Below are positions 1-7,028 of a stretch of 10,672 nucleotides of DNA, piece by piece; the first letter of the stretch is position 1; each line of letters opens with the position of its first letter. The stretch comes from Bdellovibrionales bacterium (GTDB taxonomy: Bacteria > Bdellovibrionota > Bacteriovoracia > Bacteriovoracales > Bacteriovoracaceae). Where the stretch lies: the NCBI GenBank assembly GCA_023250775.1, contig JAHFAA010000101.1:1-10672 (forward strand), read 5' to 3'. The position numbers were made by a program, and so were the translations under genes. The notes beneath the pieces were generated by a model that worked only from the letters and a program-made list of their open reading frames with translations, made no database searches and had not been told where the DNA came from.

Positions 1-330
1 TTTGTTCGCACCAGTCGAACTAATTAATCTTTTAATCACCACTTCGTTATCTTCAAAAGGATATCCAAGCGTTTCAAAAAATTCTTTCACCTGCGGATTG
101 TCATTGCTGGTGAAACTGGCTTCGATTAATGCGCCATCAGTACCTTTTCGAATTATTTTGCGATCGGCGCGATGGCCGAAAATTATCTGTAGGGCATCAA
201 GGATAAGACTTTTACCAGAACCTGTTTCACCGATAATGCAGTTTAGCCCGTCGTCAAAATTGATTTGGCAGTCTTCGAATGTCGCAAAATTTTTGATTAC
301 GAGAGTCTTTAAAAATAGCCCTCTTTTCAT
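1..330 (-). CDS. recN: DNA repair protein RecN, N-terminal fragment (runs off left edge)
   Basis: Only the first 110 residues are in the window. RecN is an SMC-like ATPase that acts in the cytoplasm in recombinational repair of double-strand breaks. The visible part has the family N-terminus: a short strand and 'KNFATFED', then 'FDDGLNCIIGETGSGKS' with the Walker A P-loop (GETGSGKS, residues about 37-44) followed by 'LILDALQIIFG'. Residues 'LISSTGANK' near the edge match the RecN segment that precedes the 'FING' motif. The ATG at 330 follows GAGGGG (336-341) with a 5-nt spacer. This Shine-Dalgarno overlaps the nadK stop codon, so translation is probably coupled to nadK. nadK-recN adjacency is common in bacteria, including E. 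coli. I see no LexA-type box directly upstream. The coiled coil and C-terminal ATPase half lie outside the window. Confidence 0.93.
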   Translation of the reverse strand, partial: MKRGLFLKTLVIKNFATFEDCQINFDDGLNCIIGETGSGKSLILDALQIIFGHRADRKIIRKGTDGALIEASFTSNDNPQVKEFFETLGYPFEDNEVVIKRLISSTGANK

Positions 331-339
331 TGTAACCCC

Positions 340-1239
340 TCAGGTTGCCTTTATGCCGTGGTAGAATTTATCTTTCAAGGTATTAAAGTATGATTTGTTT
401 TCGTTTTTCACAAATGAAATCATTCGATTTTCGCATTTTTTAATGGAGATTGTGTCCCAACGATCGACACTCACGGCCTTTTGCCCATCTAAAGTCAAAG
501 TGACTGATTCGCTGATGCTTGCAAGTTTAATGATAATCTCTTGTTTGTTCGAAACAACCAACGGTCTGTGAGTCAAACCGTGGGGGCAAATTGGAGTAAT
601 GACGAGGGCCTCAACATCAGGTGGAATAATTGGTCCACCGGCGGCCAGGGAATAGGCAGTTGAACCGAGGGGAGAGCTGACAATCACGCCATCACCAGAC
701 ATATCAAAAATGTGCTCACTTTTTAAGTAGGTCGAAAAGGCAAAGGGTCTTGAAATGGTATTTTTGCTAACAACAATATCATTCAAAAACATGTCGTTGT
801 ACCAAGACTGCTCTTTTTTTGAAATTTCAACCTGAAAAACAGGAAATTTTATCAGACTATATTTTCCATCAAGAACATCTTCGAGTTGATGATAGAATTC
901 ATTCTTGGAAAATTCTGCAATAAAACCTAAATGTCCAACATTGACACCAAAGATGGGTGCGCTATTTTCCGGGGCACGTCGAGCAATTCCCAAAAGCGTT
1001 CCATCACCGCCAAGACCGACGATGAGATCGGCATCACGAAACAGATCATCATCACTGACAAATGTTACCCCTGCTGTCGTTTGAATGAGTTGTTCAAGAC
1101 GTTCTTTCTCCTGTTTGGAGAGCAGGACTTTAATTGATCGATGCTGCAACCATGGAAATAAGGCCTGCAAGACGACACTTAAATCATGCGAGTTTCTGGG
1201 GCGTAGGACTATGCCAATGGTTTTACATTTCTTTTTCAT
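340..1239 (-). CDS. nadK: NAD kinase (ATP/poly-P dependent NAD+ phosphorylation)
   Basis: This 299-residue protein is the usual length for NAD kinase, the cytosolic enzyme that makes NADP+ from NAD+. The family motifs are all present in order: GGDGT (residues 77-81, catalytic Asp 79), GVNVGHLGF (98-106), the NAD-binding acidic pair ND (153-154), 'SGDGVIVSSPLGSTAYSLAA' (181-200) with 'GGPII' after it, 'PICPHGLTHRP' (216-226) and 'LTLDGQ' (248-253). The ATG at 1239 follows AAGGAG (1245-1250) with a 5-nt spacer. It starts 19 bp after the response-regulator stop, and its own stop is followed 9 bp later by recN, so it sits inside the minus-strand run. Nothing in the protein looks degenerate. The first residues (MKKKCKTIGIVLRP) form the expected first beta strand. 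I am very sure of the call. Confidence 0.97.
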   Translation of the reverse strand: MKKKCKTIGIVLRPRNSHDLSVVLQALFPWLQHRSIKVLLSKQEKERLEQLIQTTAGVTFVSDDDLFRDADLIVGLGGDGTLLGIARRAPENSAPIFGVNVGHLGFIAEFSKNEFYHQLEDVLDGKYSLIKFPVFQVEISKKEQSWYNDMFLNDIVVSKNTISRPFAFSTYLKSEHIFDMSGDGVIVSSPLGSTAYSLAAGGPIIPPDVEALVITPICPHGLTHRPLVVSNKQEIIIKLASISESVTLTLDGQKAVSVDRWDTISIKKCENRMISFVKNENKSYFNTLKDKFYHGIKAT

Positions 1240-1258
1240 TAATACTCCTTAAACTCCC

Positions 1259-1627
1259 TCACGATTCGCTATTATGAATAAAAAATTGAATGGTCTTCTG
1301 AAAATCTGAAAAAGGCTTCTTGATCAAATTACATCCATACTGTGTCGCCAAATTTAAAATTTGATCCGAGCTGTAGGCGGTAATGAGAATAAATTTTTCC
1401 TTAATAACTTCCGTAGAAAAGATGGCCTTGCACTCTTCTAATACTTCGAAGCCAGTTATATCTTTGAGCATTAAATCACAAATCACTCGATCATATTGAT
1501 GTGTGCGCAACAATTCTAAGGCCTGGGTTCCGCTGACGGTTGCATCAACAGAATGTCCTTGCTGCTCGATCATTTTCCTAATCGATTTCTGAATCAAAAT
1601 TTCATCTTCTACAATCAGAAATTTCAA
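1259..1627 (-). CDS. single-domain response regulator (CheY-like receiver)
   Basis: This 122-residue protein consists of a receiver domain only, with no DNA-binding or enzymatic output domain. The acidic pocket (E7, D8), the phospho-acceptor D51 in 'VICDLML', T83 in 'ILITAYS' and K104 in 'LIKKPF' are all in place, so it should accept phosphate. It probably acts through protein-protein contact, as CheY or a phosphorelay intermediate does. The start is TTG at 1627, placed by an AGGAG Shine-Dalgarno (1635-1639) with a 7-nt spacer. TTG overlaps the TGA stop of the upstream histidine kinase (TTGA), so the two are translationally coupled and the kinase is the obvious partner. Its target cannot be told from sequence. 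The neighbouring flagellar genes make the motor or filament production possible, but this is only context. Confidence 0.93.
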   Translation of the reverse strand: MKFLIVEDEILIQKSIRKMIEQQGHSVDATVSGTQALELLRTHQYDRVICDLMLKDITGFEVLEECKAIFSTEVIKEKFILITAYSSDQILNLATQYGCNLIKKPFSDFQKTIQFFIHNSES

Positions 1628-3141
1628 GCAACTTCTCCTGATGGCACAACGAGTGCAAAGTGTGCTCCATGAATACCTGGGTTTTCAAGAGTCAAAACGC
1701 CTTTTAATTTACTTACTAGGCCCTTACAAATCGCCAGACCTAAACCAGTCCCATCATCTTTGGTGGTGAAAAAAGGTTCAAAAATTCTTTTCGCCACATC
1801 ACTTTCGACGCCAGGGCCATTATCAATAATATTAAACGAAATATTGTCATTTTCCTTTTTGATAATAATCTTGATTTCCGGCTGCGTCACCGAGGCGGCG
1901 ATGAGCGCCTGAGACGCATTAATCACCAGATTGAACAATACCTGCGAGATGGCCCAATGGTTTGTGCAAATTTTGTAATCTCGGAGTTCAACTGGGATTG
2001 AAATCGTTTTTCGAATGCTTCTCGTGGCACTCTTCGTAAGCAGCAGAACTTCATCCAGAATTTCAGAAATATTTCGAACTGTGGCGGCATTAGTTTCAAG
2101 ATAAATTGTGGTGAAGTTTTCGAGTGTTTTTAAGCAGCGAGATGCTGAATTTCCGATTTCTTTGAAAATTTCAACATTTTCCGCATTACTTTTCTCACTC
2201 TCAGTTTCCAGCAACGAGGAACTTAATTTGATGGCGAAAATGGGATTGCTCAATTCATGCTTCAACGTATTGATGAGTTCGCCCAAGAGCGAAATCCTTT
2301 GAAAGTGAAAAATCTGTGCCACAACCTGATTGTCGCTACTCATGTCAAAATAGCAGGGAAAAAGCGGGTGCATGAAGAGCGGGAATTTGGCCTCGAGATA
2401 ACCCTTTTTTGTCGCCTCAACATTCTGAATCACTCTTCCGTGGTAGCGGTCATAGAGCACTAACCCAAAGGGAATCTTTTTAAAGGCCTCAGAATTCAAC
2501 TCGGAAATTTCATAATTTTTTGTACTTAAATACGCCAAGGTGAAATAAATAATAAACGCCGGGGCCATGCTGTTAAACAGATTAATGTCATCGTCTGTCG
2601 GGCGCAAAAAGCTATCCCAGGAGGCGAGAAAAAGAACATCATAATTTTTAAATTCATATTCCTTGGCAATAAAATATCCAAGAATGGCGATATTTTCGAG
2701 TGTGGTTAAGGAGAATTGCTGCGAGTTAAAAATTCGCTGTCTGCTTTTTTTTATTTGCCGAAAGATTTTATTGAAGACTTGAGCATTGATATTTTCAACA
2801 TTGCTACCTTCATTTGAAAATAAATAGCTTGAGGCAGATGACCTACCCTTTTGATGAATAATAATTTGTATTGTCGTGAAAAATTTTAAAAATCGGTCAA
2901 CACGATCAACTTTTTCAAATTGAGAAACATTATCCCGGTCCAGATCATGATGTGTAAGCACAGAATTTTTTAGAAAATCATTAAAGAGATCAAGAAGTGT
3001 AAAATTATCTTGAGGAGGTTGCTCTTTTGTATAAAAAAAATCGAAGGCCGCTTGATTTAGCTTAGGCCTCTTGGAAGAGTTCTCGCCTAGAGATTCTGTC
3101 CATGCTTGCTCTTTATTTTTGAAAAAATTTGAATCTTCCAC
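1624..3141 (-). CDS. soluble sensor histidine kinase with unfamiliar N-terminal half
   Basis: This 505-residue protein has a histidine-kinase core in its C-terminal 230 residues. The HisKA H-box is 'LKHELSNPIFAIK' with phospho-acceptor H295. The HATPase follows, with an N-box (NLVINASQAL, residues 404-413), G1 'DNGPGV' (440-445), F-box 'FEPFFTT' (454-460) and G2 'GTGLGLA' (464-470). There is no convincing transmembrane segment or signal peptide, so it should be cytoplasmic. Residues 1-280 match no domain I recognise. The stretch around 215-250 ('IPFGLVLYDRYHGRVIQN') could be a weak PAS-like fold. The start is GTG at 3141. It is the first possible start after an in-frame stop, has no clear Shine-Dalgarno, and lies 55 nt inside the preceding gene, so coupled translation or a later start is possible. 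The stop overlaps the receiver gene, its likely phosphotransfer partner. Confidence 0.9.
   Translation of the reverse strand: MEDSNFFKNKEQAWTESLGENSSKRPKLNQAAFDFFYTKEQPPQDNFTLLDLFNDFLKNSVLTHHDLDRDNVSQFEKVDRVDRFLKFFTTIQIIIHQKGRSSASSYLFSNEGSNVENINAQVFNKIFRQIKKSRQRIFNSQQFSLTTLENIAILGYFIAKEYEFKNYDVLFLASWDSFLRPTDDDINLFNSMAPAFIIYFTLAYLSTKNYEISELNSEAFKKIPFGLVLYDRYHGRVIQNVEATKKGYLEAKFPLFMHPLFPCYFDMSSDNQVVAQIFHFQRISLLGELINTLKHELSNPIFAIKLSSSLLETESEKSNAENVEIFKEIGNSASRCLKTLENFTTIYLETNAATVRNISEILDEVLLLTKSATRSIRKTISIPVELRDYKICTNHWAISQVLFNLVINASQALIAASVTQPEIKIIIKKENDNISFNIIDNGPGVESDVAKRIFEPFFTTKDDGTGLGLAICKGLVSKLKGVLTLENPGIHGAHFALVVPSGEVA
1635..1639 (-). promoter_or_regulatory. Shine-Dalgarno that sets a TTG start for the response regulator
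   Basis: AGGAG on the minus strand lies 7 nt before TTG at 1627, inside the end of the kinase gene. The first in-frame ATG further in would delete the beginning of the receiver domain, so TTG is preferred. Confidence 0.75.
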
Positions 3142-3704
3142 CTTGTTAAGTTATCAATAAGTTCATACTGTAACAAGTCGCACAACATGGAAACATTATT
3201 AAGTTCTTTGGCCGTCAGCAAACCTTTCAAAATCATCAGCAACTGAGATTCAATTTCGTGAATTTCATTTTGAATTTCACGCTCAATCAAATCGGCCTCT
3301 TTGAAAGTCGCAATGGTTTTTGTTATTAGTTGAGTAAAGATGTCTATTAATTCAATGACCTCCGTAAAACAGAGATTCACCTCTTCCAAATTGCCTTTTG
3401 AGCAATTTAAGACAACCTCATCAACCTTAGACATGATGCACTCGATATACTTATGAGTCGAATCGATCACCTCGAACGCTAGCTCGAGTGATGTTAAAAG
3501 TTTAAAAGAGACCGTGTCAGTATCATTAAGACGCTCTGTTAAGTGCTCAACCAGCAGATCAATTGCGCCACCATTTACTTTCACTTCTGCAATATATTTA
3601 TCATCAGAGTTTTTTTGAAGTGTGATCTGATGAATAAGGGTTTCAAGATCACTGAATTTTGAAAGCTCGGGGGCGGCTGTGTTATTAATTAAAATATTCG
3701 CCAT
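3087..3704 (-). CDS. unrecognised helical protein, 205 aa
   Basis: I do not recognise this protein. Residues 1-50 look mixed, with an apparent beta pair around 'YIAEVKVNGGAIDLL' (37-51). Residues 52-200 look almost entirely helical: long amphipathic stretches such as 'VNLCFTEVIELIDIFTQLIT' and an acidic segment 'IEREIQNEIHEIESQ', without prolines or glycines. There is no signal peptide or membrane span. The ATG at 3704 follows GGAGA with about 6 nt spacing and lies 1 bp after the stop of the GT9 gene upstream, so it is co-translated with it. Its last 55 nt overlap the histidine-kinase start in another frame. The composition and position at the end of a flagellar glycosylation block would suit an adaptor or chaperone, but this is inference. 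Residues 99-133 loosely resemble the helical C-terminal region of the preceding GT9 protein. Confidence 0.8.
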   Translation of the reverse strand: MANILINNTAAPELSKFSDLETLIHQITLQKNSDDKYIAEVKVNGGAIDLLVEHLTERLNDTDTVSFKLLTSLELAFEVIDSTHKYIECIMSKVDEVVLNCSKGNLEEVNLCFTEVIELIDIFTQLITKTIATFKEADLIEREIQNEIHEIESQLLMILKGLLTAKELNNVSMLCDLLQYELIDNLTRWKIQIFSKIKSKHGQNL

Positions 3705-3705
3705 A

Positions 3706-5370
3706 CTATTTCTCCATCTCTAAATTAGGCTGTGTATTTTGAGTGATAATTGCAGCAATTAATTCAACCAGAATCTGAGAAAGCAATTTGCCTTCAATAA
3801 ACGCATTCATGGTTATCTTTGCTTGTGTGATGATGCTGTCACCGGGACATGATGAATACGAGGAAGTTACATAATGAGTAAGCGGTTTTAGGCTTGAACA
3901 TGAATTGGTAAGCATCAGCATCAGACCTTCAATTTCATCAATTCTCTGGGCCAGAGGTTGCAAGGCCGCAGCCGACGGATGCTCACTACACAATTCTACA
4001 AGAATTTGATTTGAGTAGATTTCACCGAAGGTAAGCAGTTCCAGTGATTTTTGAAAAGCGATTTTAACATCTGCAAAACGCGAAAGTTCGTTTGGATATA
4101 TTTTTGGAAATCGATCGACTAAATCGATATCATTAATAATTTTCAAAAAAGACATGCGATAAAGGATTCTGATCACCTCATCAAAAGAAAATTTTGACTG
4201 AGTTTTTACATTTGTCAGTGCCCAGCCATCACTAAATTTCGATGTGGCATAATTCACCTTGCTATCATCTAAAAGATCCGCCGGTTCCCAGCCTTTTTCG
4301 GCGGTAAACGGAGCAGGCCCATTAAAAAAACTACCTGCGAGTGTAGCAAGGTCTTTAACCGTAATATCATAATGACATTGGTAAAAGCTGCATGATTGAT
4401 CTATCGCACAGGGAAAGCATTTCGTGCGAGGATACATCGTCAGTGAATAGGCGGAATAAGGAACCGTTTCCTCTGGCCTCACCGGCCCCAAGGCCAGGGT
4501 TATCGAAGGGATATTTAATCTACTGATGAGATGCCCAATCATGCTGTCATGACCGATGAACAATGAAGCATCTTTGCACAGTTCGGGAATTTGGGAGATT
4601 GGGGTTTTGCCTACATGTGAAATTATACGTTCAGAGAAGCTTCTCATGAGAGGGTGCGAAAGAATCTTTTCACTAAATTGTTCTTCCGATGAAGCACCTA
4701 AAATATTAATCACGGCATCCGGAACATCACGCAAGAATTTAAAGAAAAATTCACACCAGCGATCAGGCGACCAAAACTTTTTACCCTGACTGGCAAAAGG
4801 ATGAACGAAGACCTGCTTCTTGGCAGGTGGATTATAGGCCGCGACTTCCATCTCGGTCGAAGATATAGAGCCTGTAATAATGCCAATAAAAAGATCGACC
4901 AAATTCAGGAGATTATAGGGTCCTGCTAATACTGCGGCATGCACATAACAAGTCCATGGATCACTAAAAACTTGGATATTTTTCGAGTCGCGATAGATTC
5001 CTTTTCTCGCTTTTGCATGGATCAGTGACGTCAGAAGTCCTGCCGTTTGAGAAAAAGTTAGATTGATGGCCTCGTCAAATTCAAGCTGATTGACCTGCTC
5101 TAAGAATGAACTGAATTGTTCAACCTCAACTCCATCATTGGTCACAAAGGTTTCAACATTGGGAAGCTCAAAAATTTCAGTAAAAGTGTTTTGTAAAATG
5201 AAGCGAAGATCTTTGGTAAATTTTTGTCGGCCTAGAAAATAGAATAATGTATCCGGATTCTTGGCCTTGACTTTTTCCACGGCAGTACAAGTCTGGATAA
5301 TATCGCCGAAACGTGCCAACTGAATGATCAGGACCTTTTTACAGTTTTTGTGTTCTGACATTTTCCTCAT
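3706..5370 (-). CDS. GT9 (heptosyltransferase-like) glycosyltransferase with helical C-terminal extension
   Basis: This is a 554-residue protein. Residues 12-350 read as a GT9/heptosyltransferase-like GT-B enzyme. It opens with 'KVLIIQLARFGDIIQT' (the RxGD turn of the family). A second-domain start follows at 'VFVHPFASQGKKFWSPDRW' (187-205), then the donor-site region 'LFIGHDSMIGHLISRLNIPS' (270-289) and 'LGPVRPEETVPY' (294-305). After this comes the Cys cluster C318, C321, C327, C332 that many GT9 proteins carry. Residues about 390-550 are an extra, mostly helical region not typical of WaaC/WaaF (about 320-350 aa). Such enzymes usually build LPS core. Here, downstream of fliD-fliS, a role in glycosylating flagellin is more likely (inference). 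The start at 5370 has no good Shine-Dalgarno; ATG at 5361 sits 3 nt after GAGG, so either is possible. It overlaps the 47-codon ORF by 32 nt. Confidence 0.85.
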   Translation of the reverse strand: MRKMSEHKNCKKVLIIQLARFGDIIQTCTAVEKVKAKNPDTLFYFLGRQKFTKDLRFILQNTFTEIFELPNVETFVTNDGVEVEQFSSFLEQVNQLEFDEAINLTFSQTAGLLTSLIHAKARKGIYRDSKNIQVFSDPWTCYVHAAVLAGPYNLLNLVDLFIGIITGSISSTEMEVAAYNPPAKKQVFVHPFASQGKKFWSPDRWCEFFFKFLRDVPDAVINILGASSEEQFSEKILSHPLMRSFSERIISHVGKTPISQIPELCKDASLFIGHDSMIGHLISRLNIPSITLALGPVRPEETVPYSAYSLTMYPRTKCFPCAIDQSCSFYQCHYDITVKDLATLAGSFFNGPAPFTAEKGWEPADLLDDSKVNYATSKFSDGWALTNVKTQSKFSFDEVIRILYRMSFLKIINDIDLVDRFPKIYPNELSRFADVKIAFQKSLELLTFGEIYSNQILVELCSEHPSAAALQPLAQRIDEIEGLMLMLTNSCSSLKPLTHYVTSSYSSCPGDSIITQAKITMNAFIEGKLLSQILVELIAAIITQNTQPNLEMEK

Positions 5371-5482
5371 CCAAAAGTTGTTGCAAAAGGAGTGTGACCA
5401 TTTCTTTCTCGGTTAGCTCTTCTCGCATTTTAACTTTTTGTAATATCCCTGCTACCAGGTCGCGAAATTCTTCAGATTTCAT
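5339..5482 (-). CDS. 47-aa ORF between the two glycosyltransferases
   Basis: The frame runs from ATG (5480-5482) to TAA (5339-5341), giving 47 residues. The start overlaps the end of the upstream GT9 gene by 11 nt, and the end overlaps the downstream GT9 gene by 32 nt, so it fills the only gap in this block. An AAAGG stretch lies about 10 nt before the ATG, a weak Shine-Dalgarno. The peptide begins 'MKSEEFRDLVAGILQKVK' and continues as two amphipathic, charged, leucine-rich helices, the second being 'LTEKEMVTLLLQQLLDEE'. It has no cysteine, no signal and no membrane span. I do not recognise it. It could be a small partner of a glycosyltransferase, or a leader that couples translation of the two GT9 genes. 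A non-coding explanation cannot be excluded at this length. Confidence 0.6.
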   Translation of the reverse strand: MKSEEFRDLVAGILQKVKMREELTEKEMVTLLLQQLLDEENVRTQKL

Positions 5483-7028
5483 GATGTCTTTGCCTTTGAG
5501 TACTTTCCAGATTATTCACGATACTTTGTTTTAAATTTAAAAATTCATCTTTTGTTGTAAGCAAAAACTCCTTAAACACTTTGCGATTTGCTTCTACATC
5601 ATCGCAAAATTTGGACATCGCTTGAGTTTTGCGCACTCCGAGCAGTACCTGAAATGGGGAAGTGCCATAATTCGATGGCTCAAGATTGTTAATGGCAGAG
5701 AATATTTTTTTGGCAGAGATTGGACCACTGGCATTCATCTCGCGGTAAGCGGCCAAGATGGTGGATAGGATCTCCCGGTATTCTGACAAAAGTTCTTTTG
5801 AAAACACTGATAAGGTCGTTTGGAATTTCATCTCTAATGCAAAGGCAACACAGGCTCTTTGATAAACATAGTTGCCATAAAGCTCTTTAACATCGCGCTC
5901 TCTCGTATCAATGAGGGAGAAACCATGACCAGGATCGAAGTTGAAGATTGATGTTCCGGCCGGGGTCTTGCTGGAAATGTCATGATCTTGCAGTACATCC
6001 CAGCAGCAATTTGCAATGAACTGGGCACTTGTGGTAAATGCTGTGCCCACTTTGTTTCGATCAACAAGCACAAGATGCGAGCCTGAGGTTGCTGGCATTT
6101 TGAAGAGTAGTTCCTGATTGAAATACAGCTCCAAAAGCTTCGTCTGGTGAAGGGCCGCAAGATGTTTAACCGATGTATCGACCGTGATCAAGATATCTAT
6201 GGATTTCAAAATACTATTGAGTCCTATAAAATCTGCTTCGATGGAGAAAAGCGAGTTTTCAAAGGCCTCGTTAAGTGCCTGTGCAAAAATTCGATCTTCT
6301 TTTGAAGGACCGACCAGAAGTATAGGATACAAATTTTGATGCGAAAAAATTTGCTGAATGAGCTCTTTTGATTCCTGCAGTGAAGCCGATTTTTCAGGTG
6401 TTGAGGCAGTCAGCTGCAATGCGACTGTGTGAATTTGATCAGAGTCACGAAAGGTATGCAGCCTGGAAAATATATTTTGCGTGGACACCTCATGCCCCTC
6501 TCTGCACACAAATTCAACGGGAGTTTTGGGATGGGTATTCAGTTCTAATGATTTGGTAAAGACTTCCATGTAGCTGAATGGAGTCACGGACAAATCCACC
6601 ATTATTTCATTGGCCCAGGTGATCCAGTCATCTGAAAATTCTAAAAATCCATTGGCGTTGTATCGCACGCCTTTATAGTTGTTTTCCAATTGTGACAAGT
6701 AAGAAGTAAGATAAGCTGACACTGTGCAATTGGATAAATTCACAATCAGATCCCATTCGAACCCGACACTTTCCAAGCTATTTTTTAATTCTTTAAAAGA
6801 ATGTGCGAATGAAAATGGCCCACCTTTAAGCAAGATTCCTAATTTTTCCCGATCGACTGTAAAAATATTTTGAAACTGAGCGAATGCCCGAGCCGCCCTT
6901 GAGGACTCTTGATAGGTGAGAATTGATATTTCAGCTTTTGGATATTTTTCAGCTAGGCCTTTGAGCACTTGCCCACTATAAAAAATATCTCCGAAGCGTC
7001 TGAGGTTTATGAGTAGAATTTTTTTCAT
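5472..7028 (-). CDS. divergent GT9-family glycosyltransferase with helical C-terminal extension
   Basis: This is a 518-residue protein. It opens with 'MKKILLINLRRFGDIFYSGQ', the GT9 N-terminal strand and RxGD turn. A second GT-B half begins near 'TVALQLTAST' (201-210), followed by 'YPILLVGPSKEDRIFAQAL' (234-252). The donor-site motif is 'ILITVDTSVKHLAALHQ' (279-295), matching the family pattern D-T-S-x-x-H-x-A. It lacks the Cys cluster seen in the downstream GT9 protein, and the motifs are more degraded, so it may use another donor or be non-catalytic. From about residue 360 to the end it is mostly helical, as in its neighbour. The ATG at 7028 overlaps the stop of the Maf-like gene (ATGA), so it is translationally coupled. 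It probably acts in the cytoplasm on a protein or lipid-linked substrate. By context this is a filament protein, though LPS synthesis is the alternative. Confidence 0.8.
   Translation of the reverse strand: MKKILLINLRRFGDIFYSGQVLKGLAEKYPKAEISILTYQESSRAARAFAQFQNIFTVDREKLGILLKGGPFSFAHSFKELKNSLESVGFEWDLIVNLSNCTVSAYLTSYLSQLENNYKGVRYNANGFLEFSDDWITWANEIMVDLSVTPFSYMEVFTKSLELNTHPKTPVEFVCREGHEVSTQNIFSRLHTFRDSDQIHTVALQLTASTPEKSASLQESKELIQQIFSHQNLYPILLVGPSKEDRIFAQALNEAFENSLFSIEADFIGLNSILKSIDILITVDTSVKHLAALHQTKLLELYFNQELLFKMPATSGSHLVLVDRNKVGTAFTTSAQFIANCCWDVLQDHDISSKTPAGTSIFNFDPGHGFSLIDTRERDVKELYGNYVYQRACVAFALEMKFQTTLSVFSKELLSEYREILSTILAAYREMNASGPISAKKIFSAINNLEPSNYGTSPFQVLLGVRKTQAMSKFCDDVEANRKVFKEFLLTTKDEFLNLKQSIVNNLESTQRQRHHEI

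Noticed and set aside
2..364. 120-codon open frame on the plus strand opposite recN
   Set aside because: It is antisense to an unmistakable RecN N-terminus, has no recognisable domain, and is explained by the reading frame of recN.
5834..6160. 108-codon minus-strand frame inside the divergent GT9 gene
   Set aside because: Lies wholly within the GT9 coding sequence in another frame; composition (many Pro, Arg, Ser) is typical of a shadow frame.
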